Part shown: piece by piece, positions 1 to 8,530 of the stretch | Position numbering within the stretch: the stretch's first letter is position 1 | How the letters are laid out: the number at the start of each line of letters is the position of its first letter | Assembly: GCA_016788565.1 (NCBI GenBank) | Contig: JAEUSP010000090.1 | Location: 1-42,408 of the forward strand | Direction of reading: 5' to 3' | Source of the DNA: Chlorobiota bacterium | Lineage (GTDB): Bacteria > Bacteroidota > Ignavibacteria > OLB7 | DNA length: 42,408 nt | The notes under the pieces: generated by a model | The model's input: the letters and a program-made list of their open reading frames with translations, nothing else | Told to the model about the DNA's origin: nothing | Databases searched by the model: none | Made by a program: the position numbers and the translations under genes

Positions 1-16
1 TGGCACTACCGTGATG

Positions 17-36
17 GCTCCCCAAACAAGGGGAGC
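17..36. repeat. Short perfect hairpin at the window edge
   Basis: GCTCCCC (17-23) and GGGGAGC (30-36) form a 7-bp stem around a 6-nt AAACAA loop, followed by a G-rich stretch up to about position 50. It resembles the C-rich/G-rich palindrome at 8391-8408 and may belong to the same dispersed intergenic family. No T tract follows, so a terminator role is not supported. Apart from this hairpin I see no gene in 1-336. Confidence 0.35.
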
Positions 37-336
37 AGAGCAGGGGGAGAAGCAGGATGGAGGAGGCAAGAAACATCAGTCAATCATCACTGGAATCGTT
101 CATCGTAAGTGGATGCTGAGTGCAACGGGCAATATAGGTGCGGCGGCAGCTAAATTGCAAACATTAGAGGCAAAAAAATTGAAAAACAGCGGCGAGAAAG
201 TTGTGAGGGGTTGGGGGGCTTCTTCGTTCTTGCTTATTTGTACTTCGCAAACCACTTTCTTCCGAAGTATGAGTCCTTCGCTGAAGGTGAATTTGTCGAG
301 AAATCACAACACAATTTCCCAAGCAAAAAATCAACC

Positions 337-654
337 ATGTACCTTCCCAACTACCGCACACTGGTGCAATTCAGCAACGAAAAAATGGCAAAGGTGAACC
401 TGTTCGAATCGCACAGAATGTTCGCCGATTTTTACTGCCTGCGTCCCGGGCAATCGCAAAAAACGCACAGCCACGCCGATAATGATAAAATCTATTTTCT
501 GCTTGAAGGGGAGTGCGTCTGCATTCTTGGCGAACAGGAGCGTGTGTTGCTGCCGGGCGAATCATGCGTTGCCCCGGCAGGCGTTCCGCACGGCGTGCGC
601 AACGATTCCGAAGGGGAAATAGTTCTGTTGGTGATGATGGCTCCGCGGCCGTAA
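337..654 (+). CDS. Small cupin-domain protein
   Basis: A 105-residue single-domain cupin. The first motif is PGQ...HSHADND...EG at residues 37-58, with H44 and H46 as likely metal ligands. The second motif is PAGVPHG at 80-86, with H85 as the third ligand. The glutamate usual in the first motif is not at its expected place; D50/K51 occupy that area, so metal binding may be altered. The ATG at 337 was chosen because the upstream part of the open frame (211-336) is Phe/Lys-rich and does not resemble a cupin; ATG 385 is an alternative. There is no signal peptide, so it is probably cytoplasmic. The substrate cannot be read from the sequence. It stands alone, 114 bases ahead of the next gene. Confidence 0.75.
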   Translation: MYLPNYRTLVQFSNEKMAKVNLFESHRMFADFYCLRPGQSQKTHSHADNDKIYFLLEGECVCILGEQERVLLPGESCVAPAGVPHGVRNDSEGEIVLLVMMAPRP

Positions 655-768
655 GCTGTGTCGTCCGAAAAAAATGAAATTCCGCAAAAATGAATTTCCG
701 CGTGGCACAATCCTTGTTGAAGCTATTTCCACAGCAACCTTCTTGTTCCAACCTAATCCATTGCCAGC

Positions 769-2748
769 ATGAGCAGGTATCGTTTCCTTCTTGCATTTTT
801 CGGCTTATTCTTCCCAACAATCATTGCCGCGCAGTGGCACCGTGCAAACCCTGATTGGAGTTGCGTGGCCGCAAGCGGCCAGCGGGTAATCGTGGCCGGT
901 AGCCACGGCTCGATGCTAATTTCTCCCGATGCTGGGGTTCGGTTCTACCGCGCCCACCTTCCGCAGCCCGATTCCATCATTGATGTCGCGCTCCTCAATC
1001 CGGCCACCGGCTTCGCCATCACGTCATCCCAGAATGTTCTGCAATCAGAGGATTCCGGAAAAACGTGGAAATCGCTGTCAGTGGCGTTCAAGAATCCGGT
1101 GCGGCTGTGTGTGGTGGGTAATTCTATTTATTTGATTGAAGAGGGAGGGCGTTGTTTCCGCAGAAATAGCGCGGGTGAGTGGGCGCTTCAGGGAACGGTT
1201 CCGGCTCAAAAAGTGTCATCACTAAGTTTTGCCTCCGAGCAAGTTGGGGTATTAATCGGCCACGATTCCCTTCTGTTCCGAACAAGTGACGCAGGGGTAA
1301 CGTGGAGCCAAGTGGTGGTGGGAAATAATGCGCCGGTGGGAACAGTCTGCATTTATCAAGATATTGGAGTGCTGTTTAGCAAGGATGACAGAATTTTTGC
1401 TTCCAACAACCAAGGGGCAACATGGGATTCAGTTGCCACAAAAGATTTTAGCACGCTGCACCCGAAAGGGGTGCTGGCTGTTGATGATACTCATTATCTG
1501 GTGTATGGTGGCTTTGGTTCAAGCCGGTTGCTTGGGTTTTCATCAGATGCGGGACGTTCTTGGAAATATAGCACCCCAATACTCTCGAACGATCAAATGC
1601 AATTTCTGGATGCTGCGGTGACAAGCGGTGGAACCGTGATCCTTGTTGGAAAATTCGGCACAATTCTTCGTTCAGAAAATGGAGGTGAAACCTGGCAAGT
1701 TCGTGCTAACGCTGTTCTGACCACGAACAATGTGGCCACTAACAACGGCCAGTCGCCATTTATTGCCGATATTTCATTCGCCACCGACTCAATCGCTGTT
1801 GCAGTAATTTCAGGAGCCACCGATAACACCTCGTGGCTACGAACAACCGATGCTGGAACAACATGGCTGTATCAGCGGCAAACGTTGGGCGGATATTCCA
1901 CACAGATAAACGCCATCCATTTTTTTGACCAGGAACATGGGATAATATCGGCAAATAATCCAGCCAATATCTTCCGAACAGCTGATACCGGAAAAAATTG
2001 GTACCAAGCAACCGTGAAGCAATCCCCAAAAATTCGTGCAGTGAAGCAAATTCGTTATATCAATCGCTCCAGTGCCTGGCTGATTGCTGACACCGCATTG
2101 TTTTTTTCAGCGGATAGTGGAGCCACATGGCGCGGGAAACCACTACCAACCGGATGGATGCCGGGACGCCTACACGTTGTGGATGATGCTTTTGTTTTTG
2201 CAACAGCACGGTCAGGAAATAACGAACGGCTGTATCGAACACGCGACACAGGAACGACATGGGAAATAGTTCTTGAGCGGCCAGAATTACCGCAGCCTCA
2301 CCAATTTGGTGATGTCTATTTCCTGAACCACCAACTTGGATTTCTTAGCCTGTTGGATACGCTATTGCTTGAACCGCCGCAGAACACAAGAAGCAGAATA
2401 ATTCGTACAACTGACGGCGGCGCAACGTGGGACACCGTAGGTGATTCTTTTTCTGAAGATATCGAGATGATTACGCCAACGCACGGGTACGCTGTTGGAC
2501 GACAGATACTGCTCACAAACAATGCCGGACTGACGTGGAGTAATGATCTGCTATCTGGCCAAGATTTTGGCGTGGCTGAACTCCAAAAAATCATAGCCTC
2601 GCCCAACCAGCGCACGTTGCTGGTAATTGGAAGTGGTGTGATTCTACGGAAAGAGGCGGATATTCAAACTTCAGATACTCCCACAATACCACCGCCATTG
2701 CCGATAGAGTTAGACTTGTCAATGATGAGAACGGGTGCCAGTAATTGA
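769..2748 (+). CDS. Secreted Asp-box / Ycf48-like beta-propeller protein
   Basis: 659 residues beginning with a clear Sec signal peptide (MSRYRFLLAFFGLFFP, cleavage probably after IIAA near residue 21). The rest carries at least eleven Asp-box-like motifs of the S/T-x-D/N-x-G-x-T-W type, for example SEDSGKTW, TSDAGVTW, SENGGETW, TTDGGATW and TNNAGLTW. These mark BNR/Ycf48/sortilin-like beta-propeller blades. Such proteins in Bacteroidota are exported and often surface-attached; the ligand is unknown. Homologues of this style usually end in a type IX sorting domain, but this one stops after a Pro-rich stretch (TPTIPPPLPIELDLS) with no such domain, so the C-terminus may be shortened. It lies between the cupin gene and the Clp N-domain gene on the same strand. 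Confidence 0.8.
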   Translation: MSRYRFLLAFFGLFFPTIIAAQWHRANPDWSCVAASGQRVIVAGSHGSMLISPDAGVRFYRAHLPQPDSIIDVALLNPATGFAITSSQNVLQSEDSGKTWKSLSVAFKNPVRLCVVGNSIYLIEEGGRCFRRNSAGEWALQGTVPAQKVSSLSFASEQVGVLIGHDSLLFRTSDAGVTWSQVVVGNNAPVGTVCIYQDIGVLFSKDDRIFASNNQGATWDSVATKDFSTLHPKGVLAVDDTHYLVYGGFGSSRLLGFSSDAGRSWKYSTPILSNDQMQFLDAAVTSGGTVILVGKFGTILRSENGGETWQVRANAVLTTNNVATNNGQSPFIADISFATDSIAVAVISGATDNTSWLRTTDAGTTWLYQRQTLGGYSTQINAIHFFDQEHGIISANNPANIFRTADTGKNWYQATVKQSPKIRAVKQIRYINRSSAWLIADTALFFSADSGATWRGKPLPTGWMPGRLHVVDDAFVFATARSGNNERLYRTRDTGTTWEIVLERPELPQPHQFGDVYFLNHQLGFLSLLDTLLLEPPQNTRSRIIRTTDGGATWDTVGDSFSEDIEMITPTHGYAVGRQILLTNNAGLTWSNDLLSGQDFGVAELQKIIASPNQRTLLVIGSGVILRKEADIQTSDTPTIPPPLPIELDLSMMRTGASN

Positions 2749-2850
2749 TGGATTATTGACTTGCTTACCAAAAGGAAAGGGAGTATGTTGTCAACCAAGC
2801 TGCAAACAGCAGACAACAAGAATCCCAAAATTTACTTGGAGGACTCTGCA

Positions 2851-3288
2851 ATGAACTTGACGTTTGGCGAAAACCTAAACCGTGCGATTGCTGCAAGCCG
2901 GACCGAAGCAATTCGGCTGGGGCATCTGTTCATCAATACCGATGATCTGTTGCTGGGGATTTTGAGTGTTGATGGTGATGAAAGTGTGGCCACGCTGCAA
3001 CATAGTGGCTGTAATATTGGCCAACTACAAAATGAAATTGAAAACGACAGCTTCCGCCAGCAAGTTGATGCCAATGCCGCAGCCGTAAGTGGGTTAACTC
3101 TGCAAAGCAACCGAAATGTGATGCTTACCGACCTGACAGAGCGCGTCATGAAAGATGGAATGCAACGGGCATTCAGCTCTGGTCAATTTAGCACACGCCA
3201 TCTTATGCAGGCGATATTGGCTGATGCAAAAAATCCAGCTGCCGAGCGTATGATGAAATATGGAGTGACGACTGCCACATTTGCGTAA
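2851..3288 (+). CDS. Stand-alone Clp N-terminal (ClpN) domain protein
   Basis: 145 residues containing the two-repeat ClpA/ClpB/ClpC N-domain and nothing else. The first repeat begins near residue 10 (NRAIAASRTEAIRLGH...TDDLLLGIL), the second near residue 90 (LTERVMKDGMQRA...STRHLMQAIL). There is no AAA+ module, so it cannot unfold proteins by itself. Known single ClpN proteins are thought to bind substrates or adaptors or to regulate Clp complexes; the role here is inferred. The start at 2851 is supported by GGAGGA (2838-2843) seven bases upstream, the clearest ribosome binding site in the area; the frame is open upstream to 2761 but that part does not look coding. The gene is convergent with mlaD across a terminator. 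Confidence 0.8.
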   Translation: MNLTFGENLNRAIAASRTEAIRLGHLFINTDDLLLGILSVDGDESVATLQHSGCNIGQLQNEIENDSFRQQVDANAAAVSGLTLQSNRNVMLTDLTERVMKDGMQRAFSSGQFSTRHLMQAILADAKNPAAERMMKYGVTTATFA

Positions 3289-3316
3289 ACTCTAACAGCA
3301 TACTGGCGAAAAAAAT

Positions 3317-3356
3317 AGGCGGTGGAAGGAACGTTCATCCGTTCCTTCCACCGCCT
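3317..3356 (-). terminator. Rho-independent terminator of the mla genes
   Basis: Perfect 17-bp stem: AGGCGGTGGAAGGAACG at 3317-3333 and its complement at 3340-3356, with a 6-nt loop. Read on the minus strand the stem is followed by a T run (complement of the A run at 3309-3315). It lies 20 bases beyond the mlaD stop. The plus-strand side lacks a T tract, so it mainly serves mlaD, though the stem could also protect the 3' end of the ClpN transcript. Confidence 0.9.
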
Positions 3357-3375
3357 GTAATGACCACCCTTCCCA

Positions 3376-4464
3376 TCAACGGCGCGACTGTTGTTGCTGT
3401 TTTAATAATTCCTGCTCACGTTCTTTCAGCAACTGCTCCTGCCGCTGCAATTCTTGCAGCCGAATTTCTATCAATTTATTCTGTAATTCGGTTGTTTTAA
3501 TCTCATCTTCCCCGCCCGAGAACAATCCTCCAACCAACCAACTGCTCCGTAATCCACGCATATTTATCCCAAACTCGCGTGCAGCAAAGCTGGCGGAGTT
3601 TGCGGTGACGCTCATATTTCCAACTAAAGTTTCCAGCGAGTCATACAAAGAGCGGTCGTAGAGCAGCGCGCCAAACGTCCCTTTCCCTTGCCCAATGTCT
3701 GCCACTAATTTCTGGGTTTCCAACGTGATGTTATCAACGTTTTTTGTGGCATTGTTCAGCGTCGTGCTCATTTCACTGAATTGCCTTCCGGTCTCGGCAA
3801 ATAATTTTTCTGCTTCTGCGGAAATGCCAACTAAATTGTTATATGCTGCTTCATCGGTCAGCAGCTTGCCTAATGTACCTTCCCCCTTTCGGAAGCGGAG
3901 AAGTAGAGTATCAATCGAGCCAGTGATATTCTGCGCATTTTTAACGATGTTGCGGGCATCATCAACAATTGCTAAATAATTCGTGGGTGGAATGGAGGGA
4001 AGATAGGCACCATCGCCAACCATTGGGGCTGCGTTGTCGGCCATGTTGAGTGTGATCAGCTTGTCGCCAATCAGTCCTTGTTGGTCAATCGTTGCGTAGG
4101 TTGAGGTTCGGATGTAGTCGTGGTAATCGCCATCAAGAACCATATCAACCCGCACAAATGTTGAGGTATCCATTTTTAGCTGAACTTTATTCACCACGCC
4201 AATTTTAATTCCATTCAGCATCACCAACGCTCCCGACTTTAACCCTTCCACCGACTTAAAGTGAGTATAAACCGCGAACGTGTCGGAGAACATCTTCTGT
4301 TTATCACCAATCACAAACACCCCAAGAACCAGGATAATAAGGCCGATAAACGAGAATATCCCCGCTCGAACAAGGCGTTTAGTCCTATCTTTTCCCGTCA
4401 CCATAACTGGCGTGGTACCAGGGTGGCTCTGTTGTTGTGTGGCTTGAGTGTTTTGGCTGTTCAT
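3376..4464 (-). CDS. mlaD: MlaD-family (MCE domain) lipid transport protein
   Basis: 362-residue inner-membrane-anchored MCE protein. A single transmembrane helix lies at about residues 34-53 (RAGIFSFIGLIILVLGVFVI), followed by the MCE domain at about 60-140 (FKSVEGLKSGALVMLNGIKIGVV, then a turn with LIGDKLITL). The middle is helical. The last 35 residues are a Gln/Glu/Lys-rich charged segment likely to form a coiled coil. In the Mla system MlaD forms a periplasm-facing hexamer that takes phospholipid to or from the MlaFE transporter. It is last in the order permease-ATPase-MCE, 34 bases after the ATPase gene, and is followed by a strong terminator. MlaB and MlaC are not encoded nearby. Confidence 0.9.
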   Translation of the reverse strand: MNSQNTQATQQQSHPGTTPVMVTGKDRTKRLVRAGIFSFIGLIILVLGVFVIGDKQKMFSDTFAVYTHFKSVEGLKSGALVMLNGIKIGVVNKVQLKMDTSTFVRVDMVLDGDYHDYIRTSTYATIDQQGLIGDKLITLNMADNAAPMVGDGAYLPSIPPTNYLAIVDDARNIVKNAQNITGSIDTLLLRFRKGEGTLGKLLTDEAAYNNLVGISAEAEKLFAETGRQFSEMSTTLNNATKNVDNITLETQKLVADIGQGKGTFGALLYDRSLYDSLETLVGNMSVTANSASFAAREFGINMRGLRSSWLVGGLFSGGEDEIKTTELQNKLIEIRLQELQRQEQLLKEREQELLKQQQQSRR

Positions 4465-4498
4465 CGTTTTGCCCGGTTATCGTGAGTCGGCAGTACAG

Positions 4499-5224
4499 TT
4501 AATCAAGCGAGAAAAATGTTTGTAGAAATTCATGGTTTGATCGCCGTGCTTCCTCTAACGTCCCCTCAAACGCAATCACACCATCTTCAATGTAGGCAAC
4601 ATTATCGGAAACGATTTTCAAACAATAGGGGTCGTGGGTGACAACCATACCGGTAATCTTTAGATTATCACGAAGGTGCAAGATAAGTTCAGAAATTTCG
4701 CGGGTGGTTTGTGGATCAAGGCCGGTTGTTGGTTCGTCGTACAGCAAACACGCTGGTTCGGTTATGATTGTTCGCGCCACCCCAATTCTTTTCCGCTGGC
4801 CTCCGCTAAGCTCACTTGGCATGGTATTTAATTTTTCTGGCAGCCCAACTTGCTCTAAATAATGGAATACTCGATCCTTAATCTCACCCCAAGAAAGCTC
4901 TTTTTTTGTTCGTTGAAGGGGGAAGGCAAGGTTCTCTCCAACAGTCATCGAATCATACAGCGCGCCGCTTTGGAACACATATCCTACTTTCCGGCGAATT
5001 TCTTCCAGCAGTTTCGGCTTTGCTCCAACAACCTCAACATTATCTACCAAAATGCTGCCATCATCTGGCTCGATCAAACCCACAATGCTTTTCAGCAACA
5101 CACTTTTCCCCGTGCCAGAACGCCCCACAACAGTAGTGGTTGTGCCACGCTGCACCGAAAGATTCACCCCGCGTACCGGAGCAATAGCTCCGAAACTTTT
5201 ATATAAATCGGTTATTTGGATCAT
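4499..5224 (-). CDS. mlaF: Mla-type ABC transporter ATP-binding protein
   Basis: 241 residues, the full length of a single ABC ATPase. Visible motifs are Walker A GRSGTGKS (residues 34-41), a Q-loop in YVFQSGALYD, the signature LSGGQRKRIGVAR, Walker B CLLYDEPTTGLDP and the switch histidine in VVTHD. The signature with RKRIG and the GALYDSMTV segment are typical of the MlaF/Ttg2A group. It powers phospholipid movement with the MlaE permease and MlaD. The ATG at 5224 gives the usual N-terminus (MIQITDLYKSFG). It sits between mlaE (60-base gap) and mlaD (34-base gap), so the three are very probably one operon. Confidence 0.93.
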   Translation of the reverse strand: MIQITDLYKSFGAIAPVRGVNLSVQRGTTTTVVGRSGTGKSVLLKSIVGLIEPDDGSILVDNVEVVGAKPKLLEEIRRKVGYVFQSGALYDSMTVGENLAFPLQRTKKELSWGEIKDRVFHYLEQVGLPEKLNTMPSELSGGQRKRIGVARTIITEPACLLYDEPTTGLDPQTTREISELILHLRDNLKITGMVVTHDPYCLKIVSDNVAYIEDGVIAFEGTLEEARRSNHEFLQTFFSLD

Positions 5225-5284
5225 ACGATGGCTTGCTACTGTTGATGGGAAAGCACGAGCAAAGAATATGTTTTTAAAATTCCC

Positions 5285-6055
5285 CTAAAACGGATCAGGG
5301 AAATATGTGATTATCAACTTCACCATAATCATATCAATGATGATTACCCAGAGTGAGGCTAGCACCACTGCGCTGGTTGTTGCTTTGCCAACGCCTTCGG
5401 TGCCGCCGCCAACGTGGAAGCCTTTGTAGCAGCCGATCATCGCAATGGCGAAACCGAAAAATGCGGTTTTAATCACCCCAGGCATCACATCGGTGAAGTA
5501 GAGCGAATCAATCACTTGGCTGTAATAATACTCCATCGTTGCGCCGGTGGCAATGTACTCGGCGATGTAGCTTCCAAAAATCCCGATAAAATCAGCGAAC
5601 AACGTCAGCAGCGGCATTAAGATCACAAGCGCGATTACTCGCGGGATCACTAAGTAGCGGTACGGGTTGATCCCCGAACACTCCATCGCCTCGATCTGCT
5701 CGGTGACTTTCATGGAGCCAAGTTCCGCAGCAATGCCGGAAGCTACGCGCCCGGCAACCACTAACGCGGTAATCACCGGGGCCAACTCAATCGTCAGCGA
5801 CCGGGTGACCAATGCTGGGATAAATGCCGTTGCCCCAAATTTCACCATTGTTGGGCGGGCTTGCATGGCAAGAATCAGCCCCATGATAAAATTGATAATC
5901 AGCGCCAGCGGCAACGATAACGCCCCTAATTCATCAAGATGCCGGATGATCTGGCGGAACTCGTAGGGGGGGACGAAAATGCCGCGAAAAAACTTGCCGA
6001 TAAACAGGGCGTGGCTCCCCATTTCGGCCAGCAGATGGCGTGTTCTTGTTAGCAC
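5285..6055 (-). CDS. mlaE: MlaE-family ABC transporter permease
   Basis: Integral-membrane permease with the MlaE (DUF140) core: LALIINFIMGLILAMQA, then ELAPVITALVVAGRVASGIAAELGSM, then EQIEAMECSGINPYRYLVIPR and several further helices. I chose GTG 6055 as the start. It has AGAGGG eight bases upstream and gives 256 residues, matching the roughly 260 of the family; the frame is open further to a TTG at 6145, and ATG 6022 would also be possible. It works with mlaF and mlaD just downstream in lipid transport across the inner membrane. It is divergent from the class V aminotransferase gene at 6311. Confidence 0.9.
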   Translation of the reverse strand: MLTRTRHLLAEMGSHALFIGKFFRGIFVPPYEFRQIIRHLDELGALSLPLALIINFIMGLILAMQARPTMVKFGATAFIPALVTRSLTIELAPVITALVVAGRVASGIAAELGSMKVTEQIEAMECSGINPYRYLVIPRVIALVILMPLLTLFADFIGIFGSYIAEYIATGATMEYYYSQVIDSLYFTDVMPGVIKTAFFGFAIAMIGCYKGFHVGGGTEGVGKATTSAVVLASLWVIIIDMIMVKLIITYFPDPF

Positions 6056-6310
6056 GGTGCGTACCCTCTGTTCGCGGTTGCTGCAAGCATTGATGAACGT
6101 TGTTTTCAGTGACGTGCGGCAAGCTACGAAGAGAGCCGGAGCCAATCCAAACAGGAATGCTGGTTGGAAGCGTGAACATCCGTACCACCATGCTGAAGGT
6201 TTGGGCGTTGGCTGTAAATTCGCCCTGCCGATTGGACGGCATATCTAACCGGCAAGCCGCGCAAACTGCCGGCTTCCTTTTCCGCACGCAATTCTTCCGG
6301 TGGAATCTCC

Positions 6311-7654
6311 ATGAGCAAATTCGATGATATTCGATGTCAGTTCCCAATCACCAGCCAGTGCTTCACCGCGCCGGATGGCGTTGAACGCTCCATTATCTAT
6401 CTGGATCACGGGGCAAGCACCCACCCGCCAACGCCTGTGCTGGATACCTACCGCGAGTTTTTAGAGAAATACTACGCCAATATCCACCGTGGCAACCACT
6501 ACCTTTCGCAGAAGGCTTCGGCCTTGTTCGATGCTGTCAGCGAGACGATACTCCATTTTTTGGGTGCCGACCCAGCCAATAACGAAGTGGTGTTCACCAC
6601 CAACACCACCACCGCGCTGGACCTTGGTGGATATTTGATGAGCCAGACCGAAGGGGGAACGCTGGTTTCCTCGATGGAGCATCACTCCAACGACCTTCCG
6701 CACCGCCGCCACGGCCCGGTTCACCGGGTTGAGGTTTTGGCCGATGGGTCGCTGGATTACAACGATCTGGAATCGAAGCTAAAAAATAACCGCATCAAGC
6801 TGGTGGCAATCACCGGGGCAAGCAACGTCACCGGGTTCATGCCAGATATTTACGGGATTGCACGGCTGGCACACCAGCACGGCGCGAAAATTTTGGTGGA
6901 TGCCGCCCAGCTTGTGGCCCACCACAGCATCAACATCCGCCCCGACGACCACCCCGAACACATTGATTTTCTTGCTGCTGCCGGGCATAAGGCCTACGCT
7001 CCGTTTGGCGCGGCGTTTCTTGTTGCCAACCGTGCGGCGTTCAACGCGGCAACCCCGTACATCCCGGGCGGTGGAACCGTGAAGTTCGTCACCGACACTG
7101 ATGTCGTCTGGGCCGACGGAATGGAACGCCACCTGAGCGGAACGCCAAATATCGCCGGGGTGATTGCCCTGGGGGAAGCGATTACCTGGCTGAACACCAT
7201 CGGCATGGATTGGGTGCGCCAGCATGAACTTGAAATCCTGAAGCCGATTGAGCAGAAGCTGCGTGCTATCGCGGGCGTGACGGTGTTGGGTGATATCCCA
7301 GCAGAAAAGAAATTAGGGGTGCTTCCTTTCACCATCTCCGGCGTGCATCACGACGTGGTCTCGACAGTGCTGAACAACAACTACGGGATTGCCACACGCA
7401 ATGGATGTTTCTGCGCCCACCCCTATCTAACCCGCTTGCTTGGCTGCACCGATGCCGATGCCGTTCGCCAAAAAGTGGCCACCGGCCAGTCAGTCCAGCT
7501 TCCCGGGGCGGTGCGCGCAACGATCGGCATTTTCAACTCGATGGAAGATTTGAACGCGCTGGTTGATGCCGTTGCCGAAATCGCTTCCGAAAAAGAACGC
7601 TATGCTGCCAGCATCAACCTTGAATCTGCGGCTTGCCTTGAGGCATTGATATGA
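6311..7654 (+). CDS. Class V aminotransferase / SufS-like cysteine desulfurase
   Basis: 447-residue PLP enzyme of the cysteine desulfurase/isopenicillin epimerase group. The N-terminal part has IIYLDHGASTHPP and NIHRGNHYLSQ, typical of SufS/CsdA. The PLP lysine is K227 in AAAGHKAYAPFG; the cofactor-stacking region is SSMEHHSNDLP. The residue equivalent to the SufS active-site cysteine is present as C368 in RNGCFCAHP, with an extra Cys two residues before it. This supports sulfur abstraction from cysteine, but no SufB/C/D/U or IscU gene is nearby and related family members have other substrates. It overlaps the next gene by ATGA, so the two are translationally coupled. It is the first gene of the plus-strand run leading into the pab genes. 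Confidence 0.85.
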   Translation: MSKFDDIRCQFPITSQCFTAPDGVERSIIYLDHGASTHPPTPVLDTYREFLEKYYANIHRGNHYLSQKASALFDAVSETILHFLGADPANNEVVFTTNTTTALDLGGYLMSQTEGGTLVSSMEHHSNDLPHRRHGPVHRVEVLADGSLDYNDLESKLKNNRIKLVAITGASNVTGFMPDIYGIARLAHQHGAKILVDAAQLVAHHSINIRPDDHPEHIDFLAAAGHKAYAPFGAAFLVANRAAFNAATPYIPGGGTVKFVTDTDVVWADGMERHLSGTPNIAGVIALGEAITWLNTIGMDWVRQHELEILKPIEQKLRAIAGVTVLGDIPAEKKLGVLPFTISGVHHDVVSTVLNNNYGIATRNGCFCAHPYLTRLLGCTDADAVRQKVATGQSVQLPGAVRATIGIFNSMEDLNALVDAVAEIASEKERYAASINLESAACLEALI

Positions 7655-8223
7655 ACTCCAAACTTGATTCCAGCAAAGATGACTTCCGGCGGATTGCCCG
7701 CCAGCGGCGCGATGCGTTAAGCAGTGAAGAACGCGCCGCTGCAAGCCTTGCAATCTGCGGCAGACTGATTGACCTTGACCAATTCGTGGATGCCCGCGGC
7801 CTGCACGTCTATCTGCCAATCGGCAGCGAGGTTGATATCCGTCCCATCACCAATTTGGCTTGGGAAATGGGGAAGAGCGTTGGGCTGATGCGGGTGATGC
7901 CCGATGGTGGAAGCCAGCAATTCCAGATTACCCCGGGCACCGAATTCCGAACAACAGAGCTGGGTATCCTTGAGCCAATTAATGCCGAACTCTTCAACAT
8001 GGAGGAGTGTGATTTGGTGATTGCCCCGCTGGTTGCTGCCGACCTTCAGTGCAACCGATTGGGCTACGGCAAAGGTTACTACGACCAGTTCCTGACGCAA
8101 TTTCCACGCCCAGCCATTGGCGTTGCGTTTGAAGCACAGATATTCGACCAGCTTCCCGTTGATGACTTGGACATCAGGCTGGATATCGTCCTGACTGAAC
8201 AACGTGCGATCCAAAAAAGCTGA
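7651..8223 (+). CDS. 5-formyltetrahydrofolate cyclo-ligase
   Basis: 190 residues with the family hallmarks: an Arg/Lys-rich N-terminus (RRIARQRRDALSSEER), the central YLPIGSEVDIRPI strand, and the ATP/folate-binding loop near the C-terminus, LQCNRLGYGKGYYDQFL. The enzyme uses ATP to turn 5-formyl-THF into 5,10-methenyl-THF in the cytoplasm, so the storage form of folate re-enters one-carbon metabolism. Its start codon overlaps the stop of the SufS-like gene (ATGA, 7651-7654). The pab genes follow after a 385-base repeat-rich gap, keeping folate-related genes together. Confidence 0.93.
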   Translation: MNSKLDSSKDDFRRIARQRRDALSSEERAAASLAICGRLIDLDQFVDARGLHVYLPIGSEVDIRPITNLAWEMGKSVGLMRVMPDGGSQQFQITPGTEFRTTELGILEPINAELFNMEECDLVIAPLVAADLQCNRLGYGKGYYDQFLTQFPRPAIGVAFEAQIFDQLPVDDLDIRLDIVLTEQRAIQKS

Positions 8224-8303
8224 AGGTGAGTGAAAAAAGGGGGGGGGGAAATAGGGAGTAGGAAATAGGAAATAGAGTCAAGAGTGGAAGCCACCGAAGG
8301 CCA

Positions 8304-8355
8304 ACCTCCGCTCATGCTGAGCTCCGTCGAAGTATGAGCGGAAGCCACCGAACGT
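8304..8355. repeat. Dispersed CGCTCAT palindrome, copy 1
   Basis: About 52 bases: CCTCCGCTCATGCTGAGC, then TCCGTCGAAGTATGAGCG, then a GAAGCCACCGAACG tail. The arms CGCTCAT and ATGAGCG can pair. Closely similar copies lie at 8478-8530 and 29838-29890. The core, read on the other strand as CTTCGACGGAGCTCAGCAT, looks like the CTTCGAC...GCTCAG intergenic repeat seen in many environmental bacterial genomes; that resemblance is from memory. Confidence 0.8.
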
Positions 8356-8423
8356 CGCGCCCCCCTGCTTCGCTCTGGCGAGCTTCGCGTCCCCCCAAGT
8401 TTGGGGGGAAAGGGAGAGGGAGC

Positions 8424-8462
8424 AGGAAATAGGAGGGAGGAAATAGGAGGGAGGAAATAGGA
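8424..8462. repeat. 14-bp tandem repeat, about 2.7 units
   Basis: The unit AGGAAATAGGAGGG occurs at 8424-8437 and 8438-8451, with a partial third unit to 8462. Similar AGGAAATAGG words occur at about 8258-8275. Purine-only on this strand. Function unknown. Confidence 0.85.
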
Positions 8463-8477
8463 TCAAGACCGAACGCT

Positions 8478-8530
8478 GCCCTCCGCTCATGCTGAGCTCC
8501 GTCGAAGTATGAGCGTGAGCCACCGAACGG
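8478..8530. repeat. Dispersed CGCTCAT palindrome, copy 2
   Basis: Second copy of the element at 8304-8355, nearly identical over CCTCCGCTCATGCTGAGC and GTCGAAGTATGAGCG, with GTGAGCCACCGAACGG as its tail. Same orientation as copy 1, about 120 bases apart. Confidence 0.8.

Noticed and set aside
703..719. Sigma-54-like promoter ahead of the propeller gene (TGGCAC, ten-base spacing, TTGTT)
   Set aside because: The -24 GG is good but the -12 dinucleotide is GT rather than GC, and no enhancer-binding regulator or site is visible; too weak to annotate.
8391..8408. CCCCCCAA/TTGGGGGG palindrome as a terminator
   Set aside because: No T tract follows on either strand; it is better seen as part of the repeat mosaic.
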